64,000 bases of DNA, taken from IMG/VR virus record IMGVR_UViG_3300033148_003055, positions 1-64,000 of that record; one strand, given 5' to 3'. Position numbers and translations under genes: made by a program. Within the stretch, counting starts at the first letter, position 1. Every line of letters starts with the position of its first letter. Under the pieces are notes generated by a model. It saw only the letters and a program-made list of their open reading frames with translations. It did not search any database and had not been told where the DNA came from. Shown one piece after another: positions 31,438-39,466 of the stretch. The stretch is from a virus.

Positions 31438-33083
31438 TCCCCACCCCCCGTCTTGCGGACCACGTCGCACTCCGTAGGCGCCAGCGGCATACGCTTGAGC
31501 GCAATCTCTGCGGCGACCCGGCTCTCATACCGACCCAGCGGCCTGAGGGCATTCATGCACCACACCTCCCAAGGCAGCGGCGCGGGGCGGGCCATCACCC
31601 GCTTGACCTCATCCACGAGCGTCGGCGTGCCGTGGAAGCCCTTCGAGCCGAGGACCTTGTGCGCTTCGTCGATCACGCTCATCCTGCGGTCGGCCCTAGC
31701 CCTCAGGTCCTCCACCCTGTGGACCAGACTGTCAGGACCCCACTCTAATACCCCATACACTCCGAGGGCCTTGGCGATCCGGTTCTGGTACTGCCTGTAG
31801 ACGTCGTTGAACTTGAGGTCGTACTTGAGCCGGTCGACCTCGTCCTGGGTCTTGGCGGCGATCACGACCATCTCGTCAAGCTCCCTCTCCAGCTGCCCGA
31901 TCATCATCTGGGTGCCGGCCTCGGACCTGCGCTTGAGCTCGATCCAGTCGTGCTGCGACTTGACCGCGTTCACGAGGTAGTCGACGTCCCACGGTTCCAC
32001 GCCGTACACGTCCAGGGCCTTGGCTACCCCGACCTTGAAGTCGTCGAGCTTCTCCTCGAAGGTGTCCCGCTCCGTCCTGGTTTGTGACGCCCGCTCGTTC
32101 GCCTCGGTCAGCTTCGTCTCGAGTTCGACCCGCTTTTCGCGGATGAGTCTGACCTCGTCGACGATGTGGTCATCCTTCCCCCCGCTCAGGCTCCAGCCGA
32201 GGATGTTAAGCAGCGAGCCCCGCAGGGCGTAGTACCGCTTGTCCAGAGCGGCGTAGTTCTTCTTGAGCTCGTCCCGCCCCCTGATCGTCCTGGCGAGGGT
32301 CTCGCCGGTCACGGCGACGCCAGCCTTGTAGGCCTTGGTGTCTCGCTCTGCAGAATCCCGGTCCTCCCTGGCCTTGTGCGCCTCCACCACCCAGGCGTTG
32401 GCCTTGCGTTCGAGCTGACCGATCTTCTCCTGGTACCCGCGTACCTTCTCAGCTACGTCGATGAGGCTGGGTTGGACATTCGCCCCGATGAACGACATCC
32501 ACACACTGTGAGCGCCGTCACGGATGCGAATGCCACCCATCTCAATGTCGACACTCCGGCCGAAGCCAACATCCTTCGTCGGCGGCTTCGGTGCGGTGAC
32601 GGTGTTGGCGTTCATCCCGGTACATGCGCCGCAGTTGACGGGCACGTGCCCTGGACTGGCTACCGGGAACCTCACCCCGCACTGCTTGCATAGACTCGTG
32701 GTCACCCTGCGCTCGATGCGGAGACCATCGAAGTCGTCGTCCTTGGCCTTCGGCTTCCCCCGCTCACCGTAGCAGTCGCGGCAGACCATGCCGTCGTTCG
32801 CCACGACCATCGCCGCCCTGTAGTACATGAAACCACAGTCCAGGCACGGGACCTCGGGCTTGTCGGGGAACTTCTCGCCGTCGAGGATACGTTCGACTGT
32901 GTCCACAAGCCTGGCGCCCGCGTTGTCGTCCGGCTCGCCGAACATGTCGATGGTCCCGAACGTCTTCCAGTCGTCGTCGACCTTCAGCACCTGAACCGCG
33001 TCGTACCCCAGGTACGTCATCGCGGACATGAAGGCCATTGCCCTCTGTTCAGTCCGATGGGTCACCTTCACCGTCTTGATCAT
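31434..33083 (-). CDS. large coiled-coil protein with Zn motifs and internal repeats
   Basis: From the ATG at 33081-33083 (GGAG upstream) there are 549 residues. The N-terminal third has CxxC knuckles (CLDCGFMY, CRDC, CKQCGVRF, CGAC), then long coiled coils. A repeated element occurs twice clearly, AKALDVYGVEPWDVDYLV and AKALGVYGVLEWGPDSLV, with weaker copies around NILGWSLSGG and KVLGSKGFHG, spaced by coiled coil. It may be a structural or regulatory scaffold. No family recognised. Confidence 0.65.
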   Translation of the reverse strand: MIKTVKVTHRTEQRAMAFMSAMTYLGYDAVQVLKVDDDWKTFGTIDMFGEPDDNAGARLVDTVERILDGEKFPDKPEVPCLDCGFMYYRAAMVVANDGMVCRDCYGERGKPKAKDDDFDGLRIERRVTTSLCKQCGVRFPVASPGHVPVNCGACTGMNANTVTAPKPPTKDVGFGRSVDIEMGGIRIRDGAHSVWMSFIGANVQPSLIDVAEKVRGYQEKIGQLERKANAWVVEAHKAREDRDSAERDTKAYKAGVAVTGETLARTIRGRDELKKNYAALDKRYYALRGSLLNILGWSLSGGKDDHIVDEVRLIREKRVELETKLTEANERASQTRTERDTFEEKLDDFKVGVAKALDVYGVEPWDVDYLVNAVKSQHDWIELKRRSEAGTQMMIGQLERELDEMVVIAAKTQDEVDRLKYDLKFNDVYRQYQNRIAKALGVYGVLEWGPDSLVHRVEDLRARADRRMSVIDEAHKVLGSKGFHGTPTLVDEVKRVMARPAPLPWEVWCMNALRPLGRYESRVAAEIALKRMPLAPTECDVVRKTGGGE

Positions 33084-33687
33084 CGCCACTCTCCTCGCTT
33101 AGAGCTTCCGATCCGTTAGAACCCTCGGGGGGAATATACCCCACTTCCGAGGGGTCGTCAACCTTTTTCTTTGGAGAATCTGGATTCGTTGCCTTGACCT
33201 CAATCGTCTTCACCTTCGCGGCTTCGAGTTCCTTCCGTTTTTCTGCAGACAAGGCCTTGACCAGTTCCGTGAACGCCGGGACCTCAAGCCTCCCCTTGAC
33301 CTCCACGCTCCTGGTATCTTGCCAGCCGCCTTTGTTAATCAACACGAAGACTTGGGCGCCGAAGTGGCCCATCCCGTCCTTGTCACCGTAAAGCGCCTTC
33401 CGGTACAGAGCATGCTCGACCTTGACGATGAGGTCGTCCTTCGCTTTGCGGATCGCCTCGGCGAACTCGGGCTTCGATTCCATCCACCGGTAGAAGGTTT
33501 GCTTCGAAATCTTGGCGGACCTGCATGCCATCTCCACGGTAGAGGCATGGCCGATCGCGTCGATCAGAACCTCCTCCTTTTTACGCGTCGCTTTCGTCAC
33601 GTCTTTGCTGTTACTATTTGGTTTCTTTTTCGTAGCCTTTTCCGTAGACGTTTCAGTAGCCTTTTCCGTACCCTTTTTCTTACCCAC
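33049..33687 (-). CDS. terminase small subunit-like HTH protein
   Basis: A 212-residue protein from a GTG at 33685-33687. After a Thr/Lys/Glu-rich repeat start (TEKA-TETS-TEKA-TKKK) it has a helix-turn-helix (STVEMACRSAKISKQTFYRW) and MESKPEFAEAIRKAKDDL, the usual pattern of small terminases. The C-terminus is acidic. Small terminases recognise the packaging start site; the 12-bp repeat array covering its own start fits that role. It lies about 5 kb upstream of the large subunit. Confidence 0.65.
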   Translation of the reverse strand: MGKKKGTEKATETSTEKATKKKPNSNSKDVTKATRKKEEVLIDAIGHASTVEMACRSAKISKQTFYRWMESKPEFAEAIRKAKDDLIVKVEHALYRKALYGDKDGMGHFGAQVFVLINKGGWQDTRSVEVKGRLEVPAFTELVKALSAEKRKELEAAKVKTIEVKATNPDSPKKKVDDPSEVGYIPPEGSNGSEALSEESGDDQDGEGDPSD

Positions 33688-33743
33688 TTACGTACCTGCT
33701 TCCGTGGTGAATTACATACACGATTACATACACGCTTACGTAC
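33627..33743 (-). repeat. 12-bp-period repeat array over the terS start
   Basis: Units of the form TTxCxTAC/G (plus strand) recur at 33627, 33639, 33651, 33663, 33687, 33699 (weak), 33711, 33723 and 33735, always in 12-bp phase. The clearest copies read TTACGTAC or TTACATAC. They run from the end of the upstream coiled-coil gene through the gap into the first codons of the HTH protein, where they encode the 4-residue repeats. Likely a protein-binding (pac-like or operator) array. Confidence 0.7.
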
Positions 33744-34353
33744 CCTTATCGGTAGACACTACCGTCTCCTTCAAGGCCTCCGCGTGCTCCTTCTTCAGCC
33801 GCGCGATCGTCGCGTCGTTCATCTTGCAGACCTTGTGCGCGGTGTCCCTCTCCTGCCGGGCAGCGTTGCGTTGGATCACGACCGCCGCGGTCTCCCGCTG
33901 GGCCTTCGCCACGTTATCCCGACAGGCGTCCCGTGAAACGGTCAACTCGTCGATTGCCAACGCCCGGTCCGCACACCCTGGACAAGCACCGACTTCATCA
34001 CCGATCGTTCCCTCGTGGTGCTTCAGGTCGTTCAGCAACCTGACGACTTCCGATTCTGCGGTCGCAAGCCGCTTCTTCAGCTTCACATCCATGCCGGCCT
34101 TCTTCTGTCTCTCGACGGTGAGCTTCCGCTCCATGTCCCGAGCGGAGTGCTCTGCCGCGGACGCCCGCGACTCTGCCGAGGCCACCTGGCGTATCTTCTC
34201 GAGGTCGGCCTTCCGCTCTGCCTGGAGCTCGGCAACCAGCTTCTCCGATTTCCCCAGGTCCTTCAGCACGGTCTCGACCTTCGCCTGCTGCGCTTTGAAA
34301 CCGGCCTGCGCGTTGTCCCGTTCCTTCCGTGCCTGTACCAACGCATCACTCAT
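33736..34353 (-). CDS. coiled-coil protein
   Basis: A 205-residue, nearly all-helical protein from the ATG at 34351-34353 (AAGGAG upstream). Heptads run through VLKDLGKSEKLVAELQAERK and KLKKRLATAESEVVRLLNDL. A CPGCA pair lies near the middle. Its stop TAA is the first unit of the repeat array. It may bridge proteins in packaging or replication; unknown. Confidence 0.6.
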   Translation of the reverse strand: MSDALVQARKERDNAQAGFKAQQAKVETVLKDLGKSEKLVAELQAERKADLEKIRQVASAESRASAAEHSARDMERKLTVERQKKAGMDVKLKKRLATAESEVVRLLNDLKHHEGTIGDEVGACPGCADRALAIDELTVSRDACRDNVAKAQRETAAVVIQRNAARQERDTAHKVCKMNDATIARLKKEHAEALKETVVSTDKGT

Positions 34354-34855
34354 CATCGACTCCTTCCAGGTCCAGTCGGACCCTCAGTTCCTTGATAGCC
34401 TCCTCAACGATCTGGCCCACCCGGGCCTTCGACACCCCCTCCACCTCCGCCACCTCCGCGAGGGTCCACCCCTCCCACATCCGCCACACCAACACCCGAC
34501 GCTGCCGCGGGGTCAGCATCTTCAGCAGCGACTCAGCCTCGCCTCGGTCGGACAGCAGCTCGGGCACCCCCACCCCAGGGGCCTCGATGGTACCCGGTAG
34601 CATGTCCAGCCGGATTACTGGCTCCTCCAGTAGTCCCCGCGCATAGTCCGTCATCGCTCCCCATGCTACGGTCCGGACGTAGGTGCCGCGAGTCGATGCT
34701 CCGTCCCGGAGCCTCGACCGGGCACGAAGCATGGCTTCGTACCCAGGCCACATCAACTCATCGACGTCGAACTCCACGCCCGACCACCTGGCCCGCACAC
34801 CCTTCGCAATTCGCTCCAGCATCCGCCAGTCAAGCGGGTCGATGTCGTCTCTCAC
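34346..34855 (-). CDS. sigma-factor-like protein (ECF/sigma70 region 4)
   Basis: Starts at the GTG at 34853-34855 with TTGGAG upstream; 169 residues. The C-terminus is a clear sigma region 4: LTPRQRRVLVWRMWEGWTLA, then EVAEVEGVSKARVGQIVEEA. The N-terminal half (STRGTYVRTVAWGAMTDYAR) fits region 2. It would direct host RNA polymerase to phage promoters. The AT-rich inverted-repeat region lies directly upstream. Confidence 0.75.
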   Translation of the reverse strand: MRDDIDPLDWRMLERIAKGVRARWSGVEFDVDELMWPGYEAMLRARSRLRDGASTRGTYVRTVAWGAMTDYARGLLEEPVIRLDMLPGTIEAPGVGVPELLSDRGEAESLLKMLTPRQRRVLVWRMWEGWTLAEVAEVEGVSKARVGQIVEEAIKELRVRLDLEGVDDE

Positions 34856-34880
34856 TGCGCACTCCAAAAGGTAAAACGTT

Positions 34881-35005
34881 CAAAATTACATTCTAACAAT
34901 AGGGGGGGGGTGGGGGTCTCTTTCTTTAAGAGTCATATATAACTTTTTAAATATTACCCTTAAGATGGGTACCACACCCCCCCCTGTTATTGAAGTGTAA
35001 TTTTG
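34881..35005. repeat. long imperfect inverted repeat in AT-rich gap
   Basis: Left arm 34881-34910 starts CAAAATTACA and ends in nine G. Right arm 34977-35005 is its reverse complement: the same CAAAATTACA and eight G, with an 11-base diverged middle. The 66-bp spacer is AT-rich and itself contains TTTAAG/CTTAAG symmetry. It lies upstream of the sigma-like gene and could be an operator, structured leader or replication origin. Confidence 0.7.
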
Positions 35006-35027
35006 GGCGTTTTTACAATCTACCATG

Positions 35028-35052
35028 TAAGTCCTATCTCCTAGGGGACTTA
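35028..35052 (-). terminator. hairpin downstream of the GIY-YIG gene
   Basis: Perfect 7-bp stem TAAGTCC/GGACTTA with an 11-base loop, about 35 bases past the stop of the gene at 35086-35754. It may end or protect that transcript. The downstream bases are AT-rich but not a clean T-run. Confidence 0.4.
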
Positions 35053-35085
35053 GATTTTCAGTCCAAACTCATCAATTTCACCTTC

Positions 35086-35754
35086 TCACCTAATCGAAGC
35101 TATTCGGTAGTCGAAAACGACCGGAAGCCACCGATCTTCAGTCGCTTCCAGGTCTTCGGCGAGCTCGATTCCTGGTGACATTCCGTCTTCCTGGTACACC
35201 ATTCGGTTGGCGGAGATCATTTCGATGTCGTGATCGTCATAAATTTCACCGAGCGCCGCAACAAATGCTTTGCTCATCCCGGCCCAAAAGATGATATGTG
35301 GGTTCAGGTCCGTCGAGAATTTGTGGGTGCCATCCGAGTCGATGCCGGCGTCGTCTAACTCCCTCGCCATCTCAACGAACGAGACGCCAGTCCCCATTCT
35401 CCGGAAGAGTTTCAGTAGTACCTTCTTCGCCATCTGGGCAGCTGTCAATACTCGCATAAACAACGGCTGTGCAACGACGGCAACGCTACCATCGTACACA
35501 CTTTCCAACCACAACAAGTACTTCTTGTCATCATCGTCAAGCCTGAACCACTCCCCTCTTGCCCTCTTCTCTTTGAACCTCCAGTGGAGATCGGTCTCGA
35601 TATCGTACTCGAAGAGCATCCACAAGCGCAGTTCCTGGGGCTGTGCCCCCTGCAAGTTCCTAAGCCTGCGTGTGACGTTTGCCGTCTTCCCTATCTTACA
35701 AAACCCCGTCCCAACCTGCTCGATCACGTAGGTGAGCATGACGTCGTCCCCCAT
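35086..35754 (-). CDS. GIY-YIG-type (T5orf172/Mug113-like) nuclease-domain protein
   Basis: From the ATG at 35752-35754 there are 222 residues. The start (MLTYVIEQVGTGFCKIGKTA, NVTRRLRNLQGAQPQELRLW, ETDLHWRFKEKRARGEWF) is the T5orf172/Mug113 branch of GIY-YIG domains: YVIE for GIY, KIGKT for YIG, then the Arg and His-x-x-F. The C-terminal part is unrelated and unknown. A structured leader lies just upstream (35761-35827). Confidence 0.72.
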   Translation of the reverse strand: MGDDVMLTYVIEQVGTGFCKIGKTANVTRRLRNLQGAQPQELRLWMLFEYDIETDLHWRFKEKRARGEWFRLDDDDKKYLLWLESVYDGSVAVVAQPLFMRVLTAAQMAKKVLLKLFRRMGTGVSFVEMARELDDAGIDSDGTHKFSTDLNPHIIFWAGMSKAFVAALGEIYDDHDIEMISANRMVYQEDGMSPGIELAEDLEATEDRWLPVVFDYRIASIR

Positions 35755-35760
35755 AACAAA

Positions 35761-35827
35761 AACGACTCCCCTAACGGTTGGACAGAACTTATCCCGGAAG
35801 CCGGGGTTCACCGCTAGGGGAGCCGTT
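35761..35827 (-). promoter_or_regulatory. structured leader / operator palindrome
   Basis: Two 17-bp arms, 35761-35777 and 35811-35827, are inverted copies with 15 of 17 matches (core CTCCCCTA/TAGGGGAG). Between them is a second hairpin CCCGG-AAG-CCGGG. The element lies 7 bases before the ATG at 35754, so it could fold over the ribosome site or bind a repressor. The whole gap 35755-35894 has no gene. Confidence 0.55.
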
Positions 35828-35894
35828 ATCGTTAACACCTTAGCAAGTCCTGTCCGCTTACTTATCGGTGCTCTGGAGGAAGTTTTCAAGCCAT

Positions 35895-36131
35895 TCACGA
35901 GCACGGTTTCTCCTCGCACCCCGGACACAGCACGTTGGGATCGGAGCAGGCATCCAGCCTCTTGGTCATCGAGCGCGACGGTACCGCATCCGGTTCGACC
36001 CACCCGTCCTCGCAGTCGGGGCAGGCCGCTAATGCCAGCTCGCCGTCATCGCAGAGGCGCTCGACCTTCTGGGTCCCCCCGCACGTCGGACACCTCCTGC
36101 GGCCACACTTGAAACAGCGATCGCCGATCAT
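35895..36131 (-). CDS. small Zn-finger (DnaJ-type CxxC) protein
   Basis: 78 residues from the ATG at 36129-36131. Four Cys pairs: CFKCGRRRCPTCGGTQ, CPDCEDGW and CPGCEEKPC. The CPTCGGT...CPDCxGxG rhythm is that of DnaJ-like zinc domains. It might be a zinc-bound chaperone-like or nucleic-acid-binding protein. Coupled to the macro-domain gene by TGATG. Confidence 0.65.
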   Translation of the reverse strand: MIGDRCFKCGRRRCPTCGGTQKVERLCDDGELALAACPDCEDGWVEPDAVPSRSMTKRLDACSDPNVLCPGCEEKPCS

Positions 36132-36607
36132 CACTCTAACCCTCCAGGAGTCCTCGATGGCAGATCGTACACGTAAACGTCAGCCTCCACGATCTCGTCC
36201 AGCACATCCTCCACCCTCGCCCACTTCCCCCCCGCGAGCCCGCATCCGATCCTGGGCATATGGATCGACGCGTCGAGGGCATCAGCCATCGCTTCGACCT
36301 TCAGCAGGCACGTGCGCAGTGCCTCGTACCGAATCGGCGCGCGCCCCTCACGACTTCGACGCGTGCCGTGCTGCGCAACCATGTTCGCGACCCACAACTC
36401 GTCTTCCACCCTGACCAGCTGGACCTTCCCGAGCTTGAGCTTGTACTTGCGCTTGAGCCTGAACACCTCCTCCGGCTCCGGCCACCTCCGTGACACCGCC
36501 AGCACGAACCCTTTACCCCACGCCCCGATGTCATTGCACACGTGCGCGATGATCGCCGGCCCTCGCCCTTCCGGTCTCGTTGCGTCTCCGCAAAGATACG
36601 TCGGCAT
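36131..36607 (-). CDS. macro domain protein (ADP-ribose binding)
   Basis: A 158-residue single macro domain. Signature parts: YLCGDATRPEG, IAHVCNDIGAWGKGFV (the ADP-ribose contact) and PRIGCGLAGGKWARVEDVL near the C-terminus. This matches the Poa1p/ALC1-type branch, which removes ADP-ribose or its 1''-phosphate. In a phage it may undo ADP-ribosylation or break down an NAD-derived defence signal. GGGAGG lies before the ATG. Confidence 0.85.
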   Translation of the reverse strand: MPTYLCGDATRPEGRGPAIIAHVCNDIGAWGKGFVLAVSRRWPEPEEVFRLKRKYKLKLGKVQLVRVEDELWVANMVAQHGTRRSREGRAPIRYEALRTCLLKVEAMADALDASIHMPRIGCGLAGGKWARVEDVLDEIVEADVYVYDLPSRTPGGLE

Positions 36608-36873
36608 CAGCTACCTCCCAACAGTTCCTTCGCCGCGGCCACCTGGGCGCGCAGCGTGCCCTTCGACTTCTTAACCTCGAGTTCGAGCTCCGCGATCCGG
36701 TCGTCCCGTTCGAGCAGGGCCGCGTCAATCTCTGCGGCGAGCGCCATGACCTCGGCCTCCCCGTCGTCGACTACAAGCATCCACGCCTTCGCGAACCTCC
36801 GCAGCTTCCCCTCCAGGCACCTCCGGTGATACGTCCAGCACTTCTCGTGATGCGTCTTCGCGTCTACACTCAT
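36607..36873 (-). CDS. hypothetical coiled-coil protein
   Basis: From the ATG at 36871-36873 (GGAG upstream) there are 88 residues: MSVDAKTHHEKCWTYHRRC, then a long helix (DRIAELELEVKKSKGTLRAQ). Cys/His at the start could bind metal. Function unknown. Confidence 0.6.
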   Translation of the reverse strand: MSVDAKTHHEKCWTYHRRCLEGKLRRFAKAWMLVVDDGEAEVMALAAEIDAALLERDDRIAELELEVKKSKGTLRAQVAAAKELLGGS

Positions 36874-37046
36874 AGCAGGTACTCCACAACAGCGAGCCCT
36901 GCTGCAACGGCACCAGCGGCCAACGCGATGACGAGGGCGTATCCACCCGCACCCCACCCGTCGGGGTAGAACAGATTGTCGTAGAGTTCCAACCCATCCT
37001 CGCAACACCCCCGCTTCACCAGCTCCTCTCGCGTCACGGTTATCAT
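36870..37046 (-). CDS. 58-residue membrane protein
   Basis: From the ATG at 37044-37046 (GAGGAGG upstream): MITVTREELVKRGCCEDGLE, then a C-terminal membrane helix (YALVIALAAGAVAAGLAVVE). The first residues (ITVTREE-LVK) resemble the start of the upstream gene (ITVTQEAYDLLVK), hinting at a shared N-terminal element. Unknown function. Confidence 0.55.
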   Translation of the reverse strand: MITVTREELVKRGCCEDGLELYDNLFYPDGWGAGGYALVIALAAGAVAAGLAVVEYLL

Positions 37047-38218
37047 CGTTTCGCCTCCTCGTCGATAGCCGCCTTCAGCGTGTCGATCATGCGCCGCTGG
37101 ACATAGCCGACGTTCGGGGCGAGGTACAGGTCGGCAAGCACCTTCTCCGCCGCCGTCCGCAACCCCTTCGCGTCGTCCCGCGTCTCGAGGTTCACGTCCA
37201 TCACCGGTATCCTCGACCCCGGCAGGAGTGCCGGGAAGTCCGGCGACCGGACGACGAAGACGACCACGTCCGGCACCGTCGGGTCCTGGAAGCACCGCAT
37301 GATCTTCGGCTCGCTCACCGGGTCCAGGATTTCGGATGCGCCAGTCCCGCGTTCGAGGACCATCGCGAACACCTCGAACGACACCTTCACCAGCTTCAGA
37401 CGGTCGTCCAGCTCCGCCGGCAGATCGTTGGCGAAGCACCTCCGCCAGAGGTCCTTCAGGTACCCGTGCATCTCACGGGCCTTCTGGCGAAGCTCTTCCA
37501 TGTCCTCCTCGTCGGCGTCCCCGTCACACTCTTCCTCGATCCGATCCCGAACCGCTGACCAACGTCCGTAGACGGTGTCCTCGCCGCAACCCTGCCCGTC
37601 CCGCTTCAGCAGGCAGTTCTTGCAGCCTTCGTCGTCGGAGTCGACCGCATCGCACACGTCGCATAAGGGCTCGTCCATCATCGGGTCCTCGATCAGCTTT
37701 GCCCACTTGCTATGTATCGACTGGGAGATGGCATCCTTGACCGCCTTGGGACACCTGTGCGTCGGCTTGCCGTCGAGCACCGACGGGATCGGGTCCGCCG
37801 CCGGCATGATGTCCGGCGGGTCGACGGCGCAGTTGTAGACGTGCAGGTCCCCGAACTTGACCTCACCCGCCTTCAGCTTCGGGTTGAGCAAGACTGGCTT
37901 CCCGAACAGCATCTGCTCCGTCTCGATCACGCACCGGTCGCGAAGACCCCGGAAATAGTCGAGCACCTTCCCGATCGCCACACCGGTCCACTCCGCCTCC
38001 GGATACGAGACGGCCATGTCTCTGCAACCTCGCCTCCCGAGGTCCTTATGAACCGGGCAACGGTCGTCGCAGTCGCCGAGCATCTCGTGATACGCTATGC
38101 AGAGCGGAACGTCCTCGTTAGTTCGTGCCGGGTCCTCTACCCTCGTCGAGAACACTTCGATCGTCTTGACCAGAAGGTCGTACGCCTCCTGCGTCACGGT
38201 TATTCTGCTAAGGGCCAT
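37043..38218 (-). CDS. hypothetical Cys-rich protein
   Basis: 391 residues from the ATG at 38216-38218. Cys clusters (DCDDRCPVH; CDVCDAVDSDDEGCKNC) suggest zinc sites. The middle is acidic and helical, the end is alpha/beta (VPDVVVFVVRSPDFPALLPG). No family is recognised. Its N-terminus resembles that of the following 58-residue gene. Confidence 0.6.
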   Translation of the reverse strand: MALSRITVTQEAYDLLVKTIEVFSTRVEDPARTNEDVPLCIAYHEMLGDCDDRCPVHKDLGRRGCRDMAVSYPEAEWTGVAIGKVLDYFRGLRDRCVIETEQMLFGKPVLLNPKLKAGEVKFGDLHVYNCAVDPPDIMPAADPIPSVLDGKPTHRCPKAVKDAISQSIHSKWAKLIEDPMMDEPLCDVCDAVDSDDEGCKNCLLKRDGQGCGEDTVYGRWSAVRDRIEEECDGDADEEDMEELRQKAREMHGYLKDLWRRCFANDLPAELDDRLKLVKVSFEVFAMVLERGTGASEILDPVSEPKIMRCFQDPTVPDVVVFVVRSPDFPALLPGSRIPVMDVNLETRDDAKGLRTAAEKVLADLYLAPNVGYVQRRMIDTLKAAIDEEAKR

Positions 38219-38880
38219 CACAGCACCGCCTTCCAGTCGAAGCCGAGCTTGCCGGCCGCCTCAATGTCGAGCGGGTACGCGGTCGAGTGCTTACTAGCGT
38301 AACAGAGACCCCACCGACGATCACCGTCCGCGTTCACGGGGATGAGCGGTGTGTAGTTCGTGCTGTTCATCCCTTTCTCCCACACGGAATCCTTCTTCAC
38401 CCGGATGTAGACCACGTCATCGTCGATCCCCATCAGAGTGAACGGCTGACCGAGGGGCATCCCCCCGACCGTGATCCTCTCCTTCTTCAAGACCAGCCGC
38501 TTCCCGAGGGCCCGCAGGTAGTCGAGTTCCCGGCCCTTGTTCTCGGCGGTGGGGTTCGCACGTGCGTCGCGGAACGGGGTGCCGTAGCACTCGTACTTTC
38601 CGGTGTCCGCCATGATCGGGCAGTCCTTGCAGGTGTTGCCGCCGTCGCCGCTGGCGTACTTTTTCTTTCTCCCGAGAACGCAGTACGCACACTCCTTCAT
38701 ACTGTCCCACCCCTCTTCCTTCACCCGCTCCTCCCACATGGCCTCGCTCGCCTTATGCGCGTCCATCGTCTCCTGGTCCACTTCGATCTTCGTACTCATC
38801 TCGAACTCCCTCGCTTTCTTGATCGCCCGTTTCAATGCCGCACATAACCTATCCGTGCTGGCCGTGAATACACACGTCAC
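38218..38880 (-). CDS. hypothetical Cys-containing protein
   Basis: I use the GTG at 38878-38880 (GTGA overlap), giving 220 residues; an ATG at 38799 with AGGGAG upstream would give 193. Four Cys (CAYCVLG ... CKDC ... C) may hold zinc. The C-terminal half is strand-rich (FTLMGIDDDVVYIRVKKDS). No recognised domain. Confidence 0.6.
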   Translation of the reverse strand: MTCVFTASTDRLCAALKRAIKKAREFEMSTKIEVDQETMDAHKASEAMWEERVKEEGWDSMKECAYCVLGRKKKYASGDGGNTCKDCPIMADTGKYECYGTPFRDARANPTAENKGRELDYLRALGKRLVLKKERITVGGMPLGQPFTLMGIDDDVVYIRVKKDSVWEKGMNSTNYTPLIPVNADGDRRWGLCYASKHSTAYPLDIEAAGKLGFDWKAVL

Positions 38881-39215
38881 CCCCGCACCGCCCTCTCCGC
38901 CTTCCGCCCGAGCCGGTCGGCTTCTCGCTCCTCCATCTCCACCCCAGGGAAGGTGAGGCCGTCCGCCTCGATCCTGAGGTGGCCGAGTTCGTGGGCGAGG
39001 TCTTTGGTGTGCGCCCTGGGGAGCCAGACCGTCGCCGCCTTGTCGTCCTCGTCCGCTACTACCGCCGCCTCCGCCCCCGGGAAATCCCTGGGGTAGACGT
39101 GAACCTCGACCGTCCAGTCCGTCAGCCCCAACGCCTCGAGCATCCGGTCGCACAGGCGCCGGAGCTTCGACGTCGGCATCTCGTCCAACCGTACCCGGTA
39201 GACGGTCGCGCTCAT
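38877..39215 (-). CDS. small HExxH metalloprotease-like protein
   Basis: A 112-residue protein. AHTKDLAHELGHLRIEADG contains the zinc-protease HELGH motif, and EMEEREADRLGRKAE gives a downstream Glu/Asp helix as in ImmA/IrrE-type peptidases. The N-terminus (CDRMLEALGLTDWTVEVHV) is the usual lead-in. It may cleave a host repressor or phage protein. Confidence 0.72.
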   Translation of the reverse strand: MSATVYRVRLDEMPTSKLRRLCDRMLEALGLTDWTVEVHVYPRDFPGAEAAVVADEDDKAATVWLPRAHTKDLAHELGHLRIEADGLTFPGVEMEEREADRLGRKAERAVRG

Positions 39216-39466
39216 TCCGTCGCCTCCTCTTCCACCGGAGGGTGGTAGTACGAATTCCGGGGGGTAACGGTAACTGCCAGGTAGCCCATCTCGACGGCTT
39301 TCCTCAGGCGACGACGCATGGTCGACTCGGAAATGTCCTCACCCTCCGCCTGCTTCTCCAACCGCGCCTCCGTGACCGTCACTGAATCGGGCGGACGATG
39401 CCCCGGCGACGCCGGGTTCGCTTTGTCAAGAGTATTGTCCAGGTCCCAGCTTCTTCCCTCACTCAT
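39212..39466 (-). CDS. small winged-helix-like protein
   Basis: 84 residues. The C-terminal part (ISESTMRRRLRKAVEMGYLA, VTVTPRNSYYHPP) has the helix-turn-helix and wing pattern of small transcription regulators; the N-terminus is disordered. GGAGGCG precedes the start. The target is unknown. Confidence 0.55.
   Translation of the reverse strand: MSEGRSWDLDNTLDKANPASPGHRPPDSVTVTEARLEKQAEGEDISESTMRRRLRKAVEMGYLAVTVTPRNSYYHPPVEEEATE

Noticed and set aside
34901-34984. Poly-G and poly-C runs as sequencing errors or a phase-variable switch.
   Set aside because: They are paired in opposite orientation as part of a longer inverted repeat and lie outside coding sequence, so phase variation of a gene is unlikely.
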